Below, one piece after another: positions 1 to 7,361 of a stretch of DNA of 9,421 bases. A program made the translations under genes and the position numbers. The stretch's first letter is position 1. Every line of letters begins with the position of its first letter. The notes under the pieces are model-generated. The model did not search any database, was not told the origin of the DNA, and worked only from the letters and a program-made list of their open reading frames with translations. The stretch comes from Spirochaeta sp. (GTDB taxonomy: Bacteria > Spirochaetota > Spirochaetia > Sphaerochaetales > Sphaerochaetaceae). The stretch is from positions 1-9,421 of the forward strand of contig JAIMZO010000040.1 in the NCBI GenBank assembly GCA_020054965.1, in the 5' to 3' direction.

Positions 1-1046
1 CACTGTTTCCTCCAGAAATAATAAGCCATGCCGAAGACCACCAGCATACAACATACCAACATACCGTAGAACCCCCACCGGTAGTTTGCAAGGGGTATGT
101 AAGAGAAATTCATCCCATAAAGACCTGTTAAAAAGGTGAGAGGAATGAAGATGGTGCTGATAATCGTCAAGACCTTCATGATGGAGTTCATTTTTGTATC
201 GAGGCTGGAGAGATAGACTTCCATGACACTGCTGACTGTTTCCCTGAGCATCTCACACTCTTCAGCAAGCCAGAGAGCATGGTCTTGGATGTCGGTGAGC
301 AATATCTTGGTATTCTTATCCAGATACGGGTGTTCCACTCTGATCATGGTGGCGAGGATATCTTTCAGGGGGCTGGTCATCCTCCTCAGCGAGAGAATCT
401 TCGCCTTATGCTTATGGATGGTAGGTGCATCAGTGGAACTCGGCGAGGTAATCACAAGCTGTTCCAGTTCATCGGTCTCATTCTCCAGTTCATCAGCTCG
501 CACCAGGTATTGGTCGACGACCCGGTCGATGAGTGTGTGGAAGAGGACGCTGCTGTCTCCTCCCTGCAATTTGGTCTGCGGATCTTCCAACTGACGTATG
601 GCAGGGAGGAATACCTCACTTGCATACTCTGTGATGGAGAGCACCCAATGCTTCCCAAGGAAGAGGGAGAGCTGTTGGTCTTCGGTGGTTTCCGTGGGAA
701 GAATTCTCAGGGTAACGGCAAGATACTGCTCATAGCTGTCGAGTTTCAGGCGTTGATCGGTGGAGAATACATCCTCAAGGCTGAGGGTGGAAAGGGAAAA
801 TGCCTTTGCAACCTCGACGATGGACATGATATTGGACAGTCCACTGATTTGCACCCAGCAACGTTGGTTCTCTTTCGGTAGCACAAACCCTTCTGCCACC
901 TCATACGAACCTGCTGAGTAGAGGTGAGTGTGAATTCTGGTCGCTTCGGGTTGCCCGTCTCCCACAAAGACAAGGGATCCGGCAGCCAGTCCTTCCTTTT
1001 TCTTATGGAGGGGCTGGCGAGTTTGGTGTGTGTGATGAGGTTTCAT
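1..1046 (-). CDS. corA: CorA-family magnesium/cobalt transporter (3' end cut by window edge)
   Basis: Reading the minus strand from the ATG at 1046 gives 348 residues in frame to the window edge. The last two bases are TG, so the next codon is probably the stop TGA. The C-terminus is diagnostic of CorA: a first membrane helix at about 288-310 ends in the pore signature Y-G-M-N (310-313), and a second helix at about 325-346 is followed by a short basic tail (W-R-K-Q). Upstream is the cytoplasmic funnel domain with the family pattern L-E-D-V-F...Q-R-L-K (90-101) and a long helical, acidic stretch (about 170-285). CorA forms pentamers that carry Mg2+ (also Co2+ or Ni2+) inward across the inner membrane. 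The start is set by AGGAGA (1052-1057 on the complement) about 5 nt before the ATG. That SD overlaps the stop region of the upstream lysoplasmalogenase-like gene, so the two are probably co-transcribed. Identity is secure; the transported ion is not fixed by sequence. Confidence 0.95.
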   Translation of the reverse strand, partial: MKPHHTHQTRQPLHKKKEGLAAGSLVFVGDGQPEATRIHTHLYSAGSYEVAEGFVLPKENQRCWVQISGLSNIMSIVEVAKAFSLSTLSLEDVFSTDQRLKLDSYEQYLAVTLRILPTETTEDQQLSLFLGKHWVLSITEYASEVFLPAIRQLEDPQTKLQGGDSSVLFHTLIDRVVDQYLVRADELENETDELEQLVITSPSSTDAPTIHKHKAKILSLRRMTSPLKDILATMIRVEHPYLDKNTKILLTDIQDHALWLAEECEMLRETVSSVMEVYLSSLDTKMNSIMKVLTIISTIFIPLTFLTGLYGMNFSYIPLANYRWGFYGMLVCCMLVVFGMAYYFWRKQ

Positions 1047-1055
1047 TATGTTCTC

Positions 1056-1658
1056 CTACAGAGCGGTGAATCCAAGAACCAGCAAGAGTTGGGCCAGTAT
1101 ATAACTTCCCATCTCACTGGTATTGCTTATGTGTCTTATTTCTAGGCTATCCAATCCGATCATGGTATCGCTTATTATGAACAGCACTATTCCCATGATG
1201 CAGAGCAGCGAGGCAAGGCCGGTCAACAGGGAAGCTAGCATGAAGAGCAGCATTGCATATGCGAGGTATTTGGCAGCACCCTTCTGCTTCCCTATCAGGC
1301 GATACAACAGGCTGTAGGGAATCATGAGTCCTGCAAAAGCAATGGCTGTGAGAATCCAGTCCACACCCAACGATAGGACGTGGATGCCGTAGAAGATATG
1401 GCACACTGCAAAACTTGCCATACCCCAGAAGAAATGGCTTCCTTGATGGCCCTTGTTCAACAGGGCATCAGCGATGGTGGCAAAGAGAAGTGCAGCAAGA
1501 AGCAGGGGATAGTTCCCCTGTTGCATGAGAAATAGCATCAAGGTTGGCATCAACAGAACTTTTGTCAAATCTCCAAGAAATTGGTATCCTTCCGAGCGGA
1601 AGCTGAGGTGGGTAAAAGAGATGCCAAGGTAAACCAAGAGGATGCTGTTCATATCCAT
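1056..1658 (-). CDS. YhhN/TMEM86-family membrane protein, putative lysoplasmalogenase
   Basis: This is a highly hydrophobic protein of 200 residues with about seven or eight predicted membrane helices, matching YhhN/TMEM86 in length and topology. Conserved family features, numbered from the ATG at 1658, are T-K-x4-P (32-38), I-A-D-A (62-65), G-M-x-S-F-x3-H-x2-Y (79-90), I-S-D-T (162-165) and Y-x3-Q (186-190). The two intramembrane Asp residues (D64, D164) are the expected catalytic candidates. Characterised members (TMEM86B, Legionella YhhN) hydrolyse the vinyl-ether bond of lysoplasmalogens, releasing a fatty aldehyde. That would suit an anaerobe with plasmalogen lipids, which is inference here. 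The start is uncertain. ATG 1658 or ATG 1652 place the first helix right at the N-terminus; a TTG at 1688 would add ten polar residues; none has a convincing SD. The stop (TAG, 1056-1058) lies nine bases before the corA ATG, inside its SD region. Confidence 0.82.
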   Translation of the reverse strand: MDMNSILLVYLGISFTHLSFRSEGYQFLGDLTKVLLMPTLMLFLMQQGNYPLLLAALLFATIADALLNKGHQGSHFFWGMASFAVCHIFYGIHVLSLGVDWILTAIAFAGLMIPYSLLYRLIGKQKGAAKYLAYAMLLFMLASLLTGLASLLCIMGIVLFIISDTMIGLDSLEIRHISNTSEMGSYILAQLLLVLGFTAL

Positions 1659-1710
1659 AGGGTAGTGCACTGACCTGTCATCCTGCAAGAGATTTATTCT
1701 GTCGACTATT

Positions 1711-1739
1711 TTGCCATCATTATAGAATTCTGTTATAAT
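1711..1739 (+). promoter_or_regulatory. Strong sigma70-type promoter of parE-parC-rluA-like operon
   Basis: The elements are -35 TTGCCA at 1711-1716 (5 of 6 matches), a 17-bp spacer, and a perfect -10 TATAAT at 1734-1739 preceded by TG-N (1731-1733), an extended -10. The usual distance puts the start at about 1745-1748, and the parE ATG is at 1748. The transcript would therefore be leaderless or carry at most three or four 5' bases. Confidence 0.8.
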
Positions 1740-1749
1740 GCACAGTCAT
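1719..1749 (-). promoter_or_regulatory. Putative leftward promoter of the yhhN-like gene and corA
   Basis: On the minus strand a perfect TATAAT lies at 1719-1724. The best upstream hexamer is ATGACT (complement of 1744-1749, 4 of 6 matches) with a long 19-bp spacer, so the -35 is weak. Start would be near 1712, giving a leader of about 55 nt to the ATG at 1658. The -10 lies inside the spacer of the rightward parE promoter. Confidence 0.5.
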
Positions 1750-3550
1750 GGCGAAGACAACATATGATGAATCGAAAATCCTTACGCTCAGCGCGTTGGA
1801 ACATATTCGAAAACGTCCCGGTATGTATATCGGGCGGTTGGGAAACGGTACCCATGTCGATGATGGTATCTACATCCTTCTCAAGGAGGTGGTGGATAAC
1901 AGTATCGACGAGTTCATCATGGGCTATGGAAGCCGTATCGTCATCCGCCTGAAAGAGAGCGAGGTGTCGGTGAGAGACTTCGGACGCGGCATTCCCCTCG
2001 GGAAAGTGGTTGACTGTGTCTCAATCATAAATACCGGTGCAAAGTATAGTGATGATGTCTTCCAGTTCTCTGTTGGCCTCAATGGTGTTGGTACCAAGGC
2101 AGTGAATGCCCTCTCCTCACATTTCCAGGTCACCAGCTATCGTGAAGGTAAATACAGCACGGCTATCTTCGAGAAAGGCGTGCTGGTCAGAGAAAAGAGT
2201 GGCGAGACAGAGGAAGCTGATGGTACTGAAGTACTCTTCACCCCTGACCCGGAACTGTTTGGTGAGTACTCCTATAATGAGGATTTTGTCATCTCCAGGA
2301 TCTGGAGCTATGCCTATCTGAATACAGGACTCACAATCAATTACAATAATCGCGCCTATAAATCATCCAATGGCCTGTACGACCTTCTGGACAAGGAGGT
2401 GGGCGTGGAAAATCTCTACTCGATCATCCACTACCAGAGCAAGCAGCTTGAGTTTGCCTTGACCCATGTGACCGGTTCTTATGGTGAGAACTACTTCTCC
2501 TATGTGAATGGCCAGCATACCACCGATGGGGGAACCCATCAGAGTGCCTTCAAGGAAGGTATTCTCAAAGGTATAAACGAATACTTCAAGAAGAACTGGG
2601 CCCCACAGGATGTGCGGGAAGGGGTGGTTGGCGCCATTGCTGTCAAGATCAAGGAACCGGTATTTGAATCCCAGACGAAGAACAAACTCAGCAATACCGA
2701 AATCAGGACCTGGATTGTCAATGAAGTAAAGGACGCCATTGTCGACTTCCTGTTGAAAAACACTGCAGAAGCGGAGAAAATCAACCAGAAGATCCTCAAC
2801 AACGAGAAACTTCGCAAAGAGCTGAATGAGGTAAAGAAGGGTGCAAGGGAGTCGGCCAAGAAGGTCAGCCTGAATATCCCCAAGCTCAAGGATTGCAAGT
2901 ATCACCTGGGGCAGAGCAATGCACACCAGGAAGCGTGTGAGAACTCCATGATCTTCCTCACCGAGGGAGATAGTGCCAGCGGTACCATCACCAAGACACG
3001 TGATGTCATGACCCAGGCGGTATTCAGCCTCAGGGGAAAGATAGTCAACGTGTTTGGGAAGAAGAAAACGGAAATATACAAGAACGCTGAGCTCTATAAT
3101 ATGATGGTGGCACTTGGCATAGAGAACGGAGTGGAAGGACTACGGTACGGAAAAGTGATCATTGCTACCGATGCCGACACTGATGGCTTCCATATCCGTA
3201 ACCTGTTGATGACCTATTTTCTGACCTATTTTGAGGATCTGGTGCTCTCCGGTCGGCTCTATATCCTGGAGACTCCCTTGTTCCGTGTACGGAACAAGAC
3301 ACAGACGGTATACTGTTACAGCGAGAAGGAACGGAACCACGCCACAAGCCAGATAAGGAATGCTGAGGTGACCAGGTTCAAAGGGCTTGGTGAGATAGAC
3401 CCGAAGGAGTTCGGCCAATTCATCGGGGAGGATATGCGTCTGCTTCCTGTCTCCATTGCTGGTATGAATGAGATGCATAAAACCATGGAGTTCTATATGG
3501 GCAACAATACCCCTGAAAGACGCGAATTCATTATGGAGAATCTGATCTGA
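1748..3550 (+). CDS. parE: DNA topoisomerase IV subunit B (ATPase/TOPRIM subunit)
   Basis: This is a 600-residue type IIA topoisomerase B subunit with all domains intact. The GHKL ATPase shows E-x3-N (E47, N51), the D-x-G-x-G-I-P loop (77-83) and the G-x2-G-x-G ATP lid (110-115). The transducer carries the Q-T-K loop (309-311, K311 expected to contact the ATP gamma-phosphate). The TOPRIM domain has T-E-G-D-S-A-S-G (405-412, E406), S-L-R-G-K (427-431), D-A-D-T-D-G (475-480, metal ligands) and R-F-K-G-L-G-E (543-549). With ParC it decatenates daughter chromosomes and relaxes supercoils using ATP. The ParE assignment over GyrB rests on length, the partner gene, and the TOPRIM/C-terminal wording, which resembles Bacteroidetes ParE as I remember it. 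No SD precedes the ATG and an in-frame stop lies 12 bases upstream, so this start is firm and fits a leaderless message. The TGA overlaps the parC ATG by one base. Confidence 0.95.
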   Translation: MAKTTYDESKILTLSALEHIRKRPGMYIGRLGNGTHVDDGIYILLKEVVDNSIDEFIMGYGSRIVIRLKESEVSVRDFGRGIPLGKVVDCVSIINTGAKYSDDVFQFSVGLNGVGTKAVNALSSHFQVTSYREGKYSTAIFEKGVLVREKSGETEEADGTEVLFTPDPELFGEYSYNEDFVISRIWSYAYLNTGLTINYNNRAYKSSNGLYDLLDKEVGVENLYSIIHYQSKQLEFALTHVTGSYGENYFSYVNGQHTTDGGTHQSAFKEGILKGINEYFKKNWAPQDVREGVVGAIAVKIKEPVFESQTKNKLSNTEIRTWIVNEVKDAIVDFLLKNTAEAEKINQKILNNEKLRKELNEVKKGARESAKKVSLNIPKLKDCKYHLGQSNAHQEACENSMIFLTEGDSASGTITKTRDVMTQAVFSLRGKIVNVFGKKKTEIYKNAELYNMMVALGIENGVEGLRYGKVIIATDADTDGFHIRNLLMTYFLTYFEDLVLSGRLYILETPLFRVRNKTQTVYCYSEKERNHATSQIRNAEVTRFKGLGEIDPKEFGQFIGEDMRLLPVSIAGMNEMHKTMEFYMGNNTPERREFIMENLI

Positions 3551-5529
3551 TGACCCAGGCACACGCAATTTTCAAAGAGAACTTCCTGGAATACGCAAGC
3601 TATGTCATCAAGGAGCGGGCAATCCCCGATCTGGTGGATGGGTTCAAACCTGTACAGAGGAGAATCATCCATACGCTCTTTGAGATGGATGACGGCAAGT
3701 TTCACAAGGTAGCAAACGTAGTCGGGTGGGCGATGCGTTACCACCCGCATGGGGACTCTTCCATCTACGAAGCCTTGGTAAATCTTGCCAACTGTGACTT
3801 GTTTATCGAGCGACAGGGTAACTACGGAAATATCTTGACCGGGGACAGGGCTGCTGCGGCTCGATACATCGAATGCCGTCTCCTCCCGTTTGCCAAGAAG
3901 GTGTTGTATAATCCTGAGCTTACCGAGTTTGTGGAATCCTATGATGGAAGGAACAAGGAACCTGTAGCATTCCCTGCCAAGATTCCTGTAGTCCTCATAC
4001 AAGGGGTTAGTGGTATTGCTGTAGGCATGAGTACCTATATCCTTCCCCATAACCCGATTGAGGTGTTTGACGCAATGGCGGCCTCCTTGCGGGGAGAGTC
4101 ATACGAACTTTATCCAGATTTCCCTGGGGGAGGCATCGTTGATGTCGATGACTATAACGATGGACGGGGTTCAGTCTCCATCAGGGCAAAACTGAACACC
4201 AAGGATCCAAAACGAATAATCATTGAGGAACTCCCCTATGGGACCACCAGTGAGATGATGATCCGCTCGGTCGAGGATGCAGCCAAGAAAGGGAAGCTGA
4301 AGATCAGCTCGATTACCGACTATACCGCCGAGAAGGTGAACATCGAGATCAGTCTCGCCCGAAACACCTATGCAAAGGAAATTGTGGATGCCTTGTATGC
4401 CTATACGGCATGTGAGACCAAGCTCTCCGTCAATCCACTTGTGATCAGGGATAATACCCCGACCATCATGGGGGTGCATGCGATACTGGATTTCCATGCT
4501 CATCACTTGGTTGAGGTCCTTGAAGCAGAGTTGAAGCTGGAGAAGGGACATCTGTTGGACAAGCTCCATTACCGGACCCTGGAAAGAATCTTTGTTGAAG
4601 AGCGGATCTACAAGCGCATCGAACAGAAAAGGAGTGCTGAGGATGTGAACAAGGCTGTTGTCAGTGGGTTCAAGCCGTTTGCTGAAGAGCTGCTCCGCCC
4701 GCTTGATGGTGAGGATGTTGAACGTCTGCTCAAGATCCCCATCCGACGCATCAGCTTGTTTGACATTGAGAAGAACCATCAGGAGATTGAGTCGATCAAC
4801 GATCAGCTTGCAGATATTGAGAAGAAGCTTGCAGATCTTACCGGTTATGCGCTCTCGTTCATTGCAGAGTTGAAAGCGCTCATGTCCGATGAGGAGCATA
4901 AGCGCAAGAGTACGATCAAGAAGTTTGATATGGTCGATGTGAAAGAGGTTGCTGAGCGCAATCTGCCCCTTCGCTACGATGCCGTCGCCGGGTACCTTGG
5001 CTATGATGTAAAGAAAGGAAACACCCTGTTCGACGTCAGTCCCTTTGACCGCATCCTGGTAATCCGCAAGGACGGGAACTATCAGGTGATAGATGCACCC
5101 GAGAAGGAGTTTGTCGGGAAGGGGATGCTCTATTGTGGGCTCGCTGACAAGGACGAGCTTGCCAAGATTGTCTTTACGGTCATTTACCAGGAGAAAACCT
5201 ACAAGTATCTCTTCATCAAGCGGTGCCAGATTGTGAGCTACCAGCTGAAGAAGCTCTACCCACTGGTACCGGAAGGGAACTTCAAGATCGTCAAGTTGTC
5301 CACCTTCGAGAATGCTGAGATGAACCTTACCTATAAGAAAAAACCGGGGATCAGGATTCTGGAGGAGAAGTTCTACTTCTCCGATTACAAACCTAAAGGG
5401 GTAAAGGCAAACGGGGTTCGTCTGGCTGTCAAGGAAGTGGCTTCCATACGGCTCAGGGCAGTAAAGGAAGTGGTACACGAAGACCAGAAGGAACCGTCGC
5501 TCTTCGATGATGAGATGGAGAGGGAATAA
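3550..5529 (+). CDS. parC: DNA topoisomerase IV subunit A (DNA cleavage subunit)
   Basis: This 659-residue protein has a winged-helix cleavage domain at about 1-150 with the catalytic pair R105-Y106 in A-A-A-A-R-Y-I-E; Tyr106 forms the 5'-phosphotyrosyl link. The quinolone-determining segment reads H-P-H-G-D-S-S-I-Y-E (65-74). S70 and E74, which I align to E. coli ParC Ser80 and Glu84, are the sensitive-type residues. The tower spans about 150-320. A coiled-coil arm covers about 320-450, including a Q-L-A-D-I-E-K-K-L-A-D-L repeat near 419. A short C-terminal domain runs from about 470 to the end. No GyrA-box (Q-R-R-G-G-K-G) is visible, favouring topoisomerase IV over gyrase. Translation is probably coupled to parE through TGATG, since the only SD-like GGAG (3535-3538) lies a long 11 nt away. 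The 3' end overlaps the next start by one base (TAATG). Confidence 0.95.
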   Translation: MTQAHAIFKENFLEYASYVIKERAIPDLVDGFKPVQRRIIHTLFEMDDGKFHKVANVVGWAMRYHPHGDSSIYEALVNLANCDLFIERQGNYGNILTGDRAAAARYIECRLLPFAKKVLYNPELTEFVESYDGRNKEPVAFPAKIPVVLIQGVSGIAVGMSTYILPHNPIEVFDAMAASLRGESYELYPDFPGGGIVDVDDYNDGRGSVSIRAKLNTKDPKRIIIEELPYGTTSEMMIRSVEDAAKKGKLKISSITDYTAEKVNIEISLARNTYAKEIVDALYAYTACETKLSVNPLVIRDNTPTIMGVHAILDFHAHHLVEVLEAELKLEKGHLLDKLHYRTLERIFVEERIYKRIEQKRSAEDVNKAVVSGFKPFAEELLRPLDGEDVERLLKIPIRRISLFDIEKNHQEIESINDQLADIEKKLADLTGYALSFIAELKALMSDEEHKRKSTIKKFDMVDVKEVAERNLPLRYDAVAGYLGYDVKKGNTLFDVSPFDRILVIRKDGNYQVIDAPEKEFVGKGMLYCGLADKDELAKIVFTVIYQEKTYKYLFIKRCQIVSYQLKKLYPLVPEGNFKIVKLSTFENAEMNLTYKKKPGIRILEEKFYFSDYKPKGVKANGVRLAVKEVASIRLRAVKEVVHEDQKEPSLFDDEMERE

Positions 5530-6218
5530 TGGAGCTACTGGAAGGCCGGATCCTGTATGAGGACAACCACTTGATCGTGGTGAACAAGCGTGGTGGTGAG
5601 TTGGTACAAGGAGACAAGACCGGAGATAAAACACTGGCGGACCTTGTCAAGGAATACCTGAAGGTAACCTATGAAAAGAAGGGGAATGTCTATCTGGGCA
5701 TCCCCCATCGCTTGGACCGGCCAACCAGTGGTTTGGTGATTTTTGCCAAGACTGAAAAGGCCCTGGTCAGGATGAATGAGCTCTTCAAGGGCAATACCGT
5801 GAAGAAGACCTACTGGGCGATTGTGGATAAGGTCCCCAACGATACAGAGGGTACCTTGCTTCACTACATCATCCGCGATACCAAGGCGAACAAGAGTGTA
5901 GCGCTTCCCGTGGAGAGACAGAAAGGGAAGCTTGCAAAGATGGACTACCGTCTTATCGCTGCGAGTAAAACCTACTTCCTCCTTGAGGTATTGCTGCATA
6001 CCGGCAGACATCACCAGATCAGGGCACAGCTTGCTGCAATTGGCCTGCATATCAAGGGGGACCTCAAGTATGGTTTTCCCCGTTCCAACCCCGATGGGGG
6101 GATTTGCCTCCATGCAAGGTCCATCACCTTTGTTCATCCGGTACGCAAGGAAGAGATAACCATTGTTGCCGACCCCCCGCAAGATACCTTATGGGATGCA
6201 TTCCTCTCTCAGCTCTAA
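5529..6218 (+). CDS. RluA-family pseudouridine synthase (rRNA/tRNA uridine isomerase)
   Basis: This 229-residue protein has the RluA/RsuA-superfamily catalytic core only, with no room for an N-terminal S4 domain, so it is a short RluA/TruC-like type. The signature H-R-L-D-R-P-T-S-G (60-68) contains the catalytic Asp63. Also visible are the V-K-K-T-Y-W-A motif (91-97), whose Tyr95 stacks in the active site, and T-G-R-H-H-Q-I-R-A-Q-L (158-168). It should convert uridine to pseudouridine in a structured RNA, but the target site (23S rRNA or tRNA) cannot be told from sequence. GGAGAGGGA (5517-5525) is a good SD ending 3 nt before the ATG. The start overlaps the parC stop by one base, so expression is tied to topoisomerase IV. 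A hairpin and T-run follow within 22 bases of its stop, making it the last gene of the operon. Confidence 0.93.
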   Translation: MELLEGRILYEDNHLIVVNKRGGELVQGDKTGDKTLADLVKEYLKVTYEKKGNVYLGIPHRLDRPTSGLVIFAKTEKALVRMNELFKGNTVKKTYWAIVDKVPNDTEGTLLHYIIRDTKANKSVALPVERQKGKLAKMDYRLIAASKTYFLLEVLLHTGRHHQIRAQLAAIGLHIKGDLKYGFPRSNPDGGICLHARSITFVHPVRKEEITIVADPPQDTLWDAFLSQL

Positions 6219-6219
6219 G

Positions 6220-6239
6220 GCAGGAATTCCTTGCTTTTT
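6220..6239 (+). terminator. Probable intrinsic terminator after the parE-parC-rluA-like operon
   Basis: A short stem GCAGG (6220-6224) pairs with CCTTGC (6229-6234) with one bulged T and an AATT loop, followed by five T (6235-6239). It begins two bases after the stop. The stem is short and bulged, so termination may be partial. Confidence 0.55.
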
Positions 6240-6259
6240 GCATGAGCGCTTCCTAGAAT
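6231..6259 (+). promoter_or_regulatory. Candidate promoter of the aldo/keto reductase gene
   Basis: The -10-like TAGAAT (6254-6259, 5 of 6 matches) lies exactly 17 bp after TTGCTT (6231-6236, 3 of 6 matches). The -35 overlaps the right arm and T-run of the preceding terminator. The predicted start near 6266 leaves a leader of about 27 nt carrying GGAGG at 6281-6285, 7 nt before the ATG. Confidence 0.5.
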
Positions 6260-6292
6260 GAAGAGAGATACACAAAAAATGGAGGATCAAGT

Positions 6293-7276
6293 ATGAAGAA
6301 AAGACCGTTTGGTACGAATAAGACCATGGTTTCCGAGGTTGGATTGGGAACCTGGCAGATTGGTGGTTCATGGGGTACCGTTGAGGATGAGACTGCCATG
6401 AAAATCCTCCAGACCGCCTCTGATGCGGGTATCACCTTTTTCGATACCGCTGACGTATATGGAGATGGGAGGAGCGAAAAGTTCATTGGGAAATTTCTTA
6501 AATCCCAACGAGACTCCTTCTTTGTTGCTACCAAATTGGGACGTGGTGGAGATCCGGGTTGGCCTGGGAATTTCACTCCTGAGGCAATGATCCGCCACAC
6601 CGATGCATCCCTTTCCCGTTTGGGGGTAGAGCGCTTGGATTTGATCCAGTTGCACTGTATTCCCCGGGATGTCCTGGCCGATGGGGCTGTCTTTGATGTC
6701 CTGAGGGACCTGAAAAAGCAAGGAAAGATTGCCGACTTCGGGGCAAGTGTTGAGTCTGTGGAAGAGGGATTGATCTGTCTGAAAGAGGAGGGAATTGCTT
6801 CTCTGCAGGTAATCTTCAATATATTCCGACAGAAACTGATCACCGACCTCTTCGGTAAGGCCAAGGAAAAAGAGGTTTCCATCATTGCCCGTGTCCCTTT
6901 GGCAAGTGGACTGCTCTCGGGAAAGATGACGAAAAATACCACCTTTGATGAGAACGACCACCGTAACTTCAATCGCGATGGGGCTGCTTTCAATGTTGGT
7001 GAGACGTTTGCAGGTGTTCCTTTTGAAAAGGGAGTTGAACTTGCTGAAGAGCTCAAGGCAATGAAGCCGGAGGGAATGACTCTTGCCCAGATGGCACTGC
7101 GTTGGATTCTCGACTTTGATGCTGTCTCTGTGGTAATTCCTGGTGCCAGCAGGCCATCACAGGTGCTGGACAATGCAGCAATTTCCGATCTTCCCCCTCT
7201 CTCAGCTGAGCTGCATAAGAAATTGGAGAAGTTCTATCAGGAAAAGGTGGCACAGCATATCCGTGGTCCCTATTAA
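6293..7276 (+). CDS. Aldo/keto reductase (NAD(P)H-dependent oxidoreductase)
   Basis: This is a 327-residue (beta/alpha)8 aldo/keto reductase of normal length with the complete catalytic tetrad: D51 and Y56 in D-T-A-D-V-Y-G, K81 in A-T-K-L-G, and H121 in Q-L-H-C. The early G-L-G-T-W (17-21) is typical. The C-terminal I-P-G-A-S-R-P-S-Q-V (282-291) is the 2'-phosphate/nucleotide-binding segment seen in the YajO/IolS/Tas-like branch. It should reduce an aldehyde or ketone (or run the reverse) in the cytoplasm; the substrate cannot be deduced. A strong SD (GGAGG, 6281-6285) sits 7 nt before the ATG. It has terminators on both sides and its own promoter, so it looks monocistronic. A role with the following racemase/transketolase operon is possible only by proximity. 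Confidence 0.92.
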   Translation: MKKRPFGTNKTMVSEVGLGTWQIGGSWGTVEDETAMKILQTASDAGITFFDTADVYGDGRSEKFIGKFLKSQRDSFFVATKLGRGGDPGWPGNFTPEAMIRHTDASLSRLGVERLDLIQLHCIPRDVLADGAVFDVLRDLKKQGKIADFGASVESVEEGLICLKEEGIASLQVIFNIFRQKLITDLFGKAKEKEVSIIARVPLASGLLSGKMTKNTTFDENDHRNFNRDGAAFNVGETFAGVPFEKGVELAEELKAMKPEGMTLAQMALRWILDFDAVSVVIPGASRPSQVLDNAAISDLPPLSAELHKKLEKFYQEKVAQHIRGPY

Positions 7277-7302
7277 CCAATACTCCCCATTCACAGATTA
7301 TA

Positions 7303-7334
7303 TCAGGACTCCTTTCAGGGGTCCTGAATTTTAA
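7303..7334 (+). terminator. Intrinsic terminator after the aldo/keto reductase gene
   Basis: A ten-base-pair stem (7303-7312 with 7318-7327, one G-T pair, rest Watson-Crick) closes a 5-nt loop and runs into ATTTTAA. It lies 27 nt after the reductase stop and ahead of the next promoter. The T-run is short, but the stem is strong. Confidence 0.85.
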
Positions 7335-7361
7335 TCCCCAAGAAGTCTGCCTGATTGTTTC

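Noticed and set aside
279..881. Plus-strand open frame (200 codons) opposite corA
   Set aside because: It is antisense to a clear CorA with the GMN motif. No SD, promoter or known motif supports it.
4790..4850. Short direct repeat AGCTTGCAGAT in parC
   Set aside because: It encodes successive turns of the coiled-coil arm (L-A-D repeated), so protein structure explains it. It is not a mobile or regulatory repeat.
1748..5529. The type IIA topoisomerase pair as a second DNA gyrase
   Set aside because: The A subunit has no GyrA-box and a short C-terminal domain, and the two genes are adjacent with a one-base overlap, which together fit topoisomerase IV better. Direct supercoiling assays would settle it.
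4171..5634. Long minus-strand open frame (487 codons) across parC and into the next gene
   Set aside because: It is fully antisense to a clear topoisomerase subunit, has no recognisable domain and no SD. It arises from codon bias in parC leaving few stops in the mirrored frame.
6253..7173. Minus-strand open frame (306 codons) opposite the aldo/keto reductase
   Set aside because: Its low-complexity, Ser/Pro/Arg-rich translation is typical of an antisense shadow. The plus-strand reductase has all catalytic residues, a promoter, an SD and a terminator.
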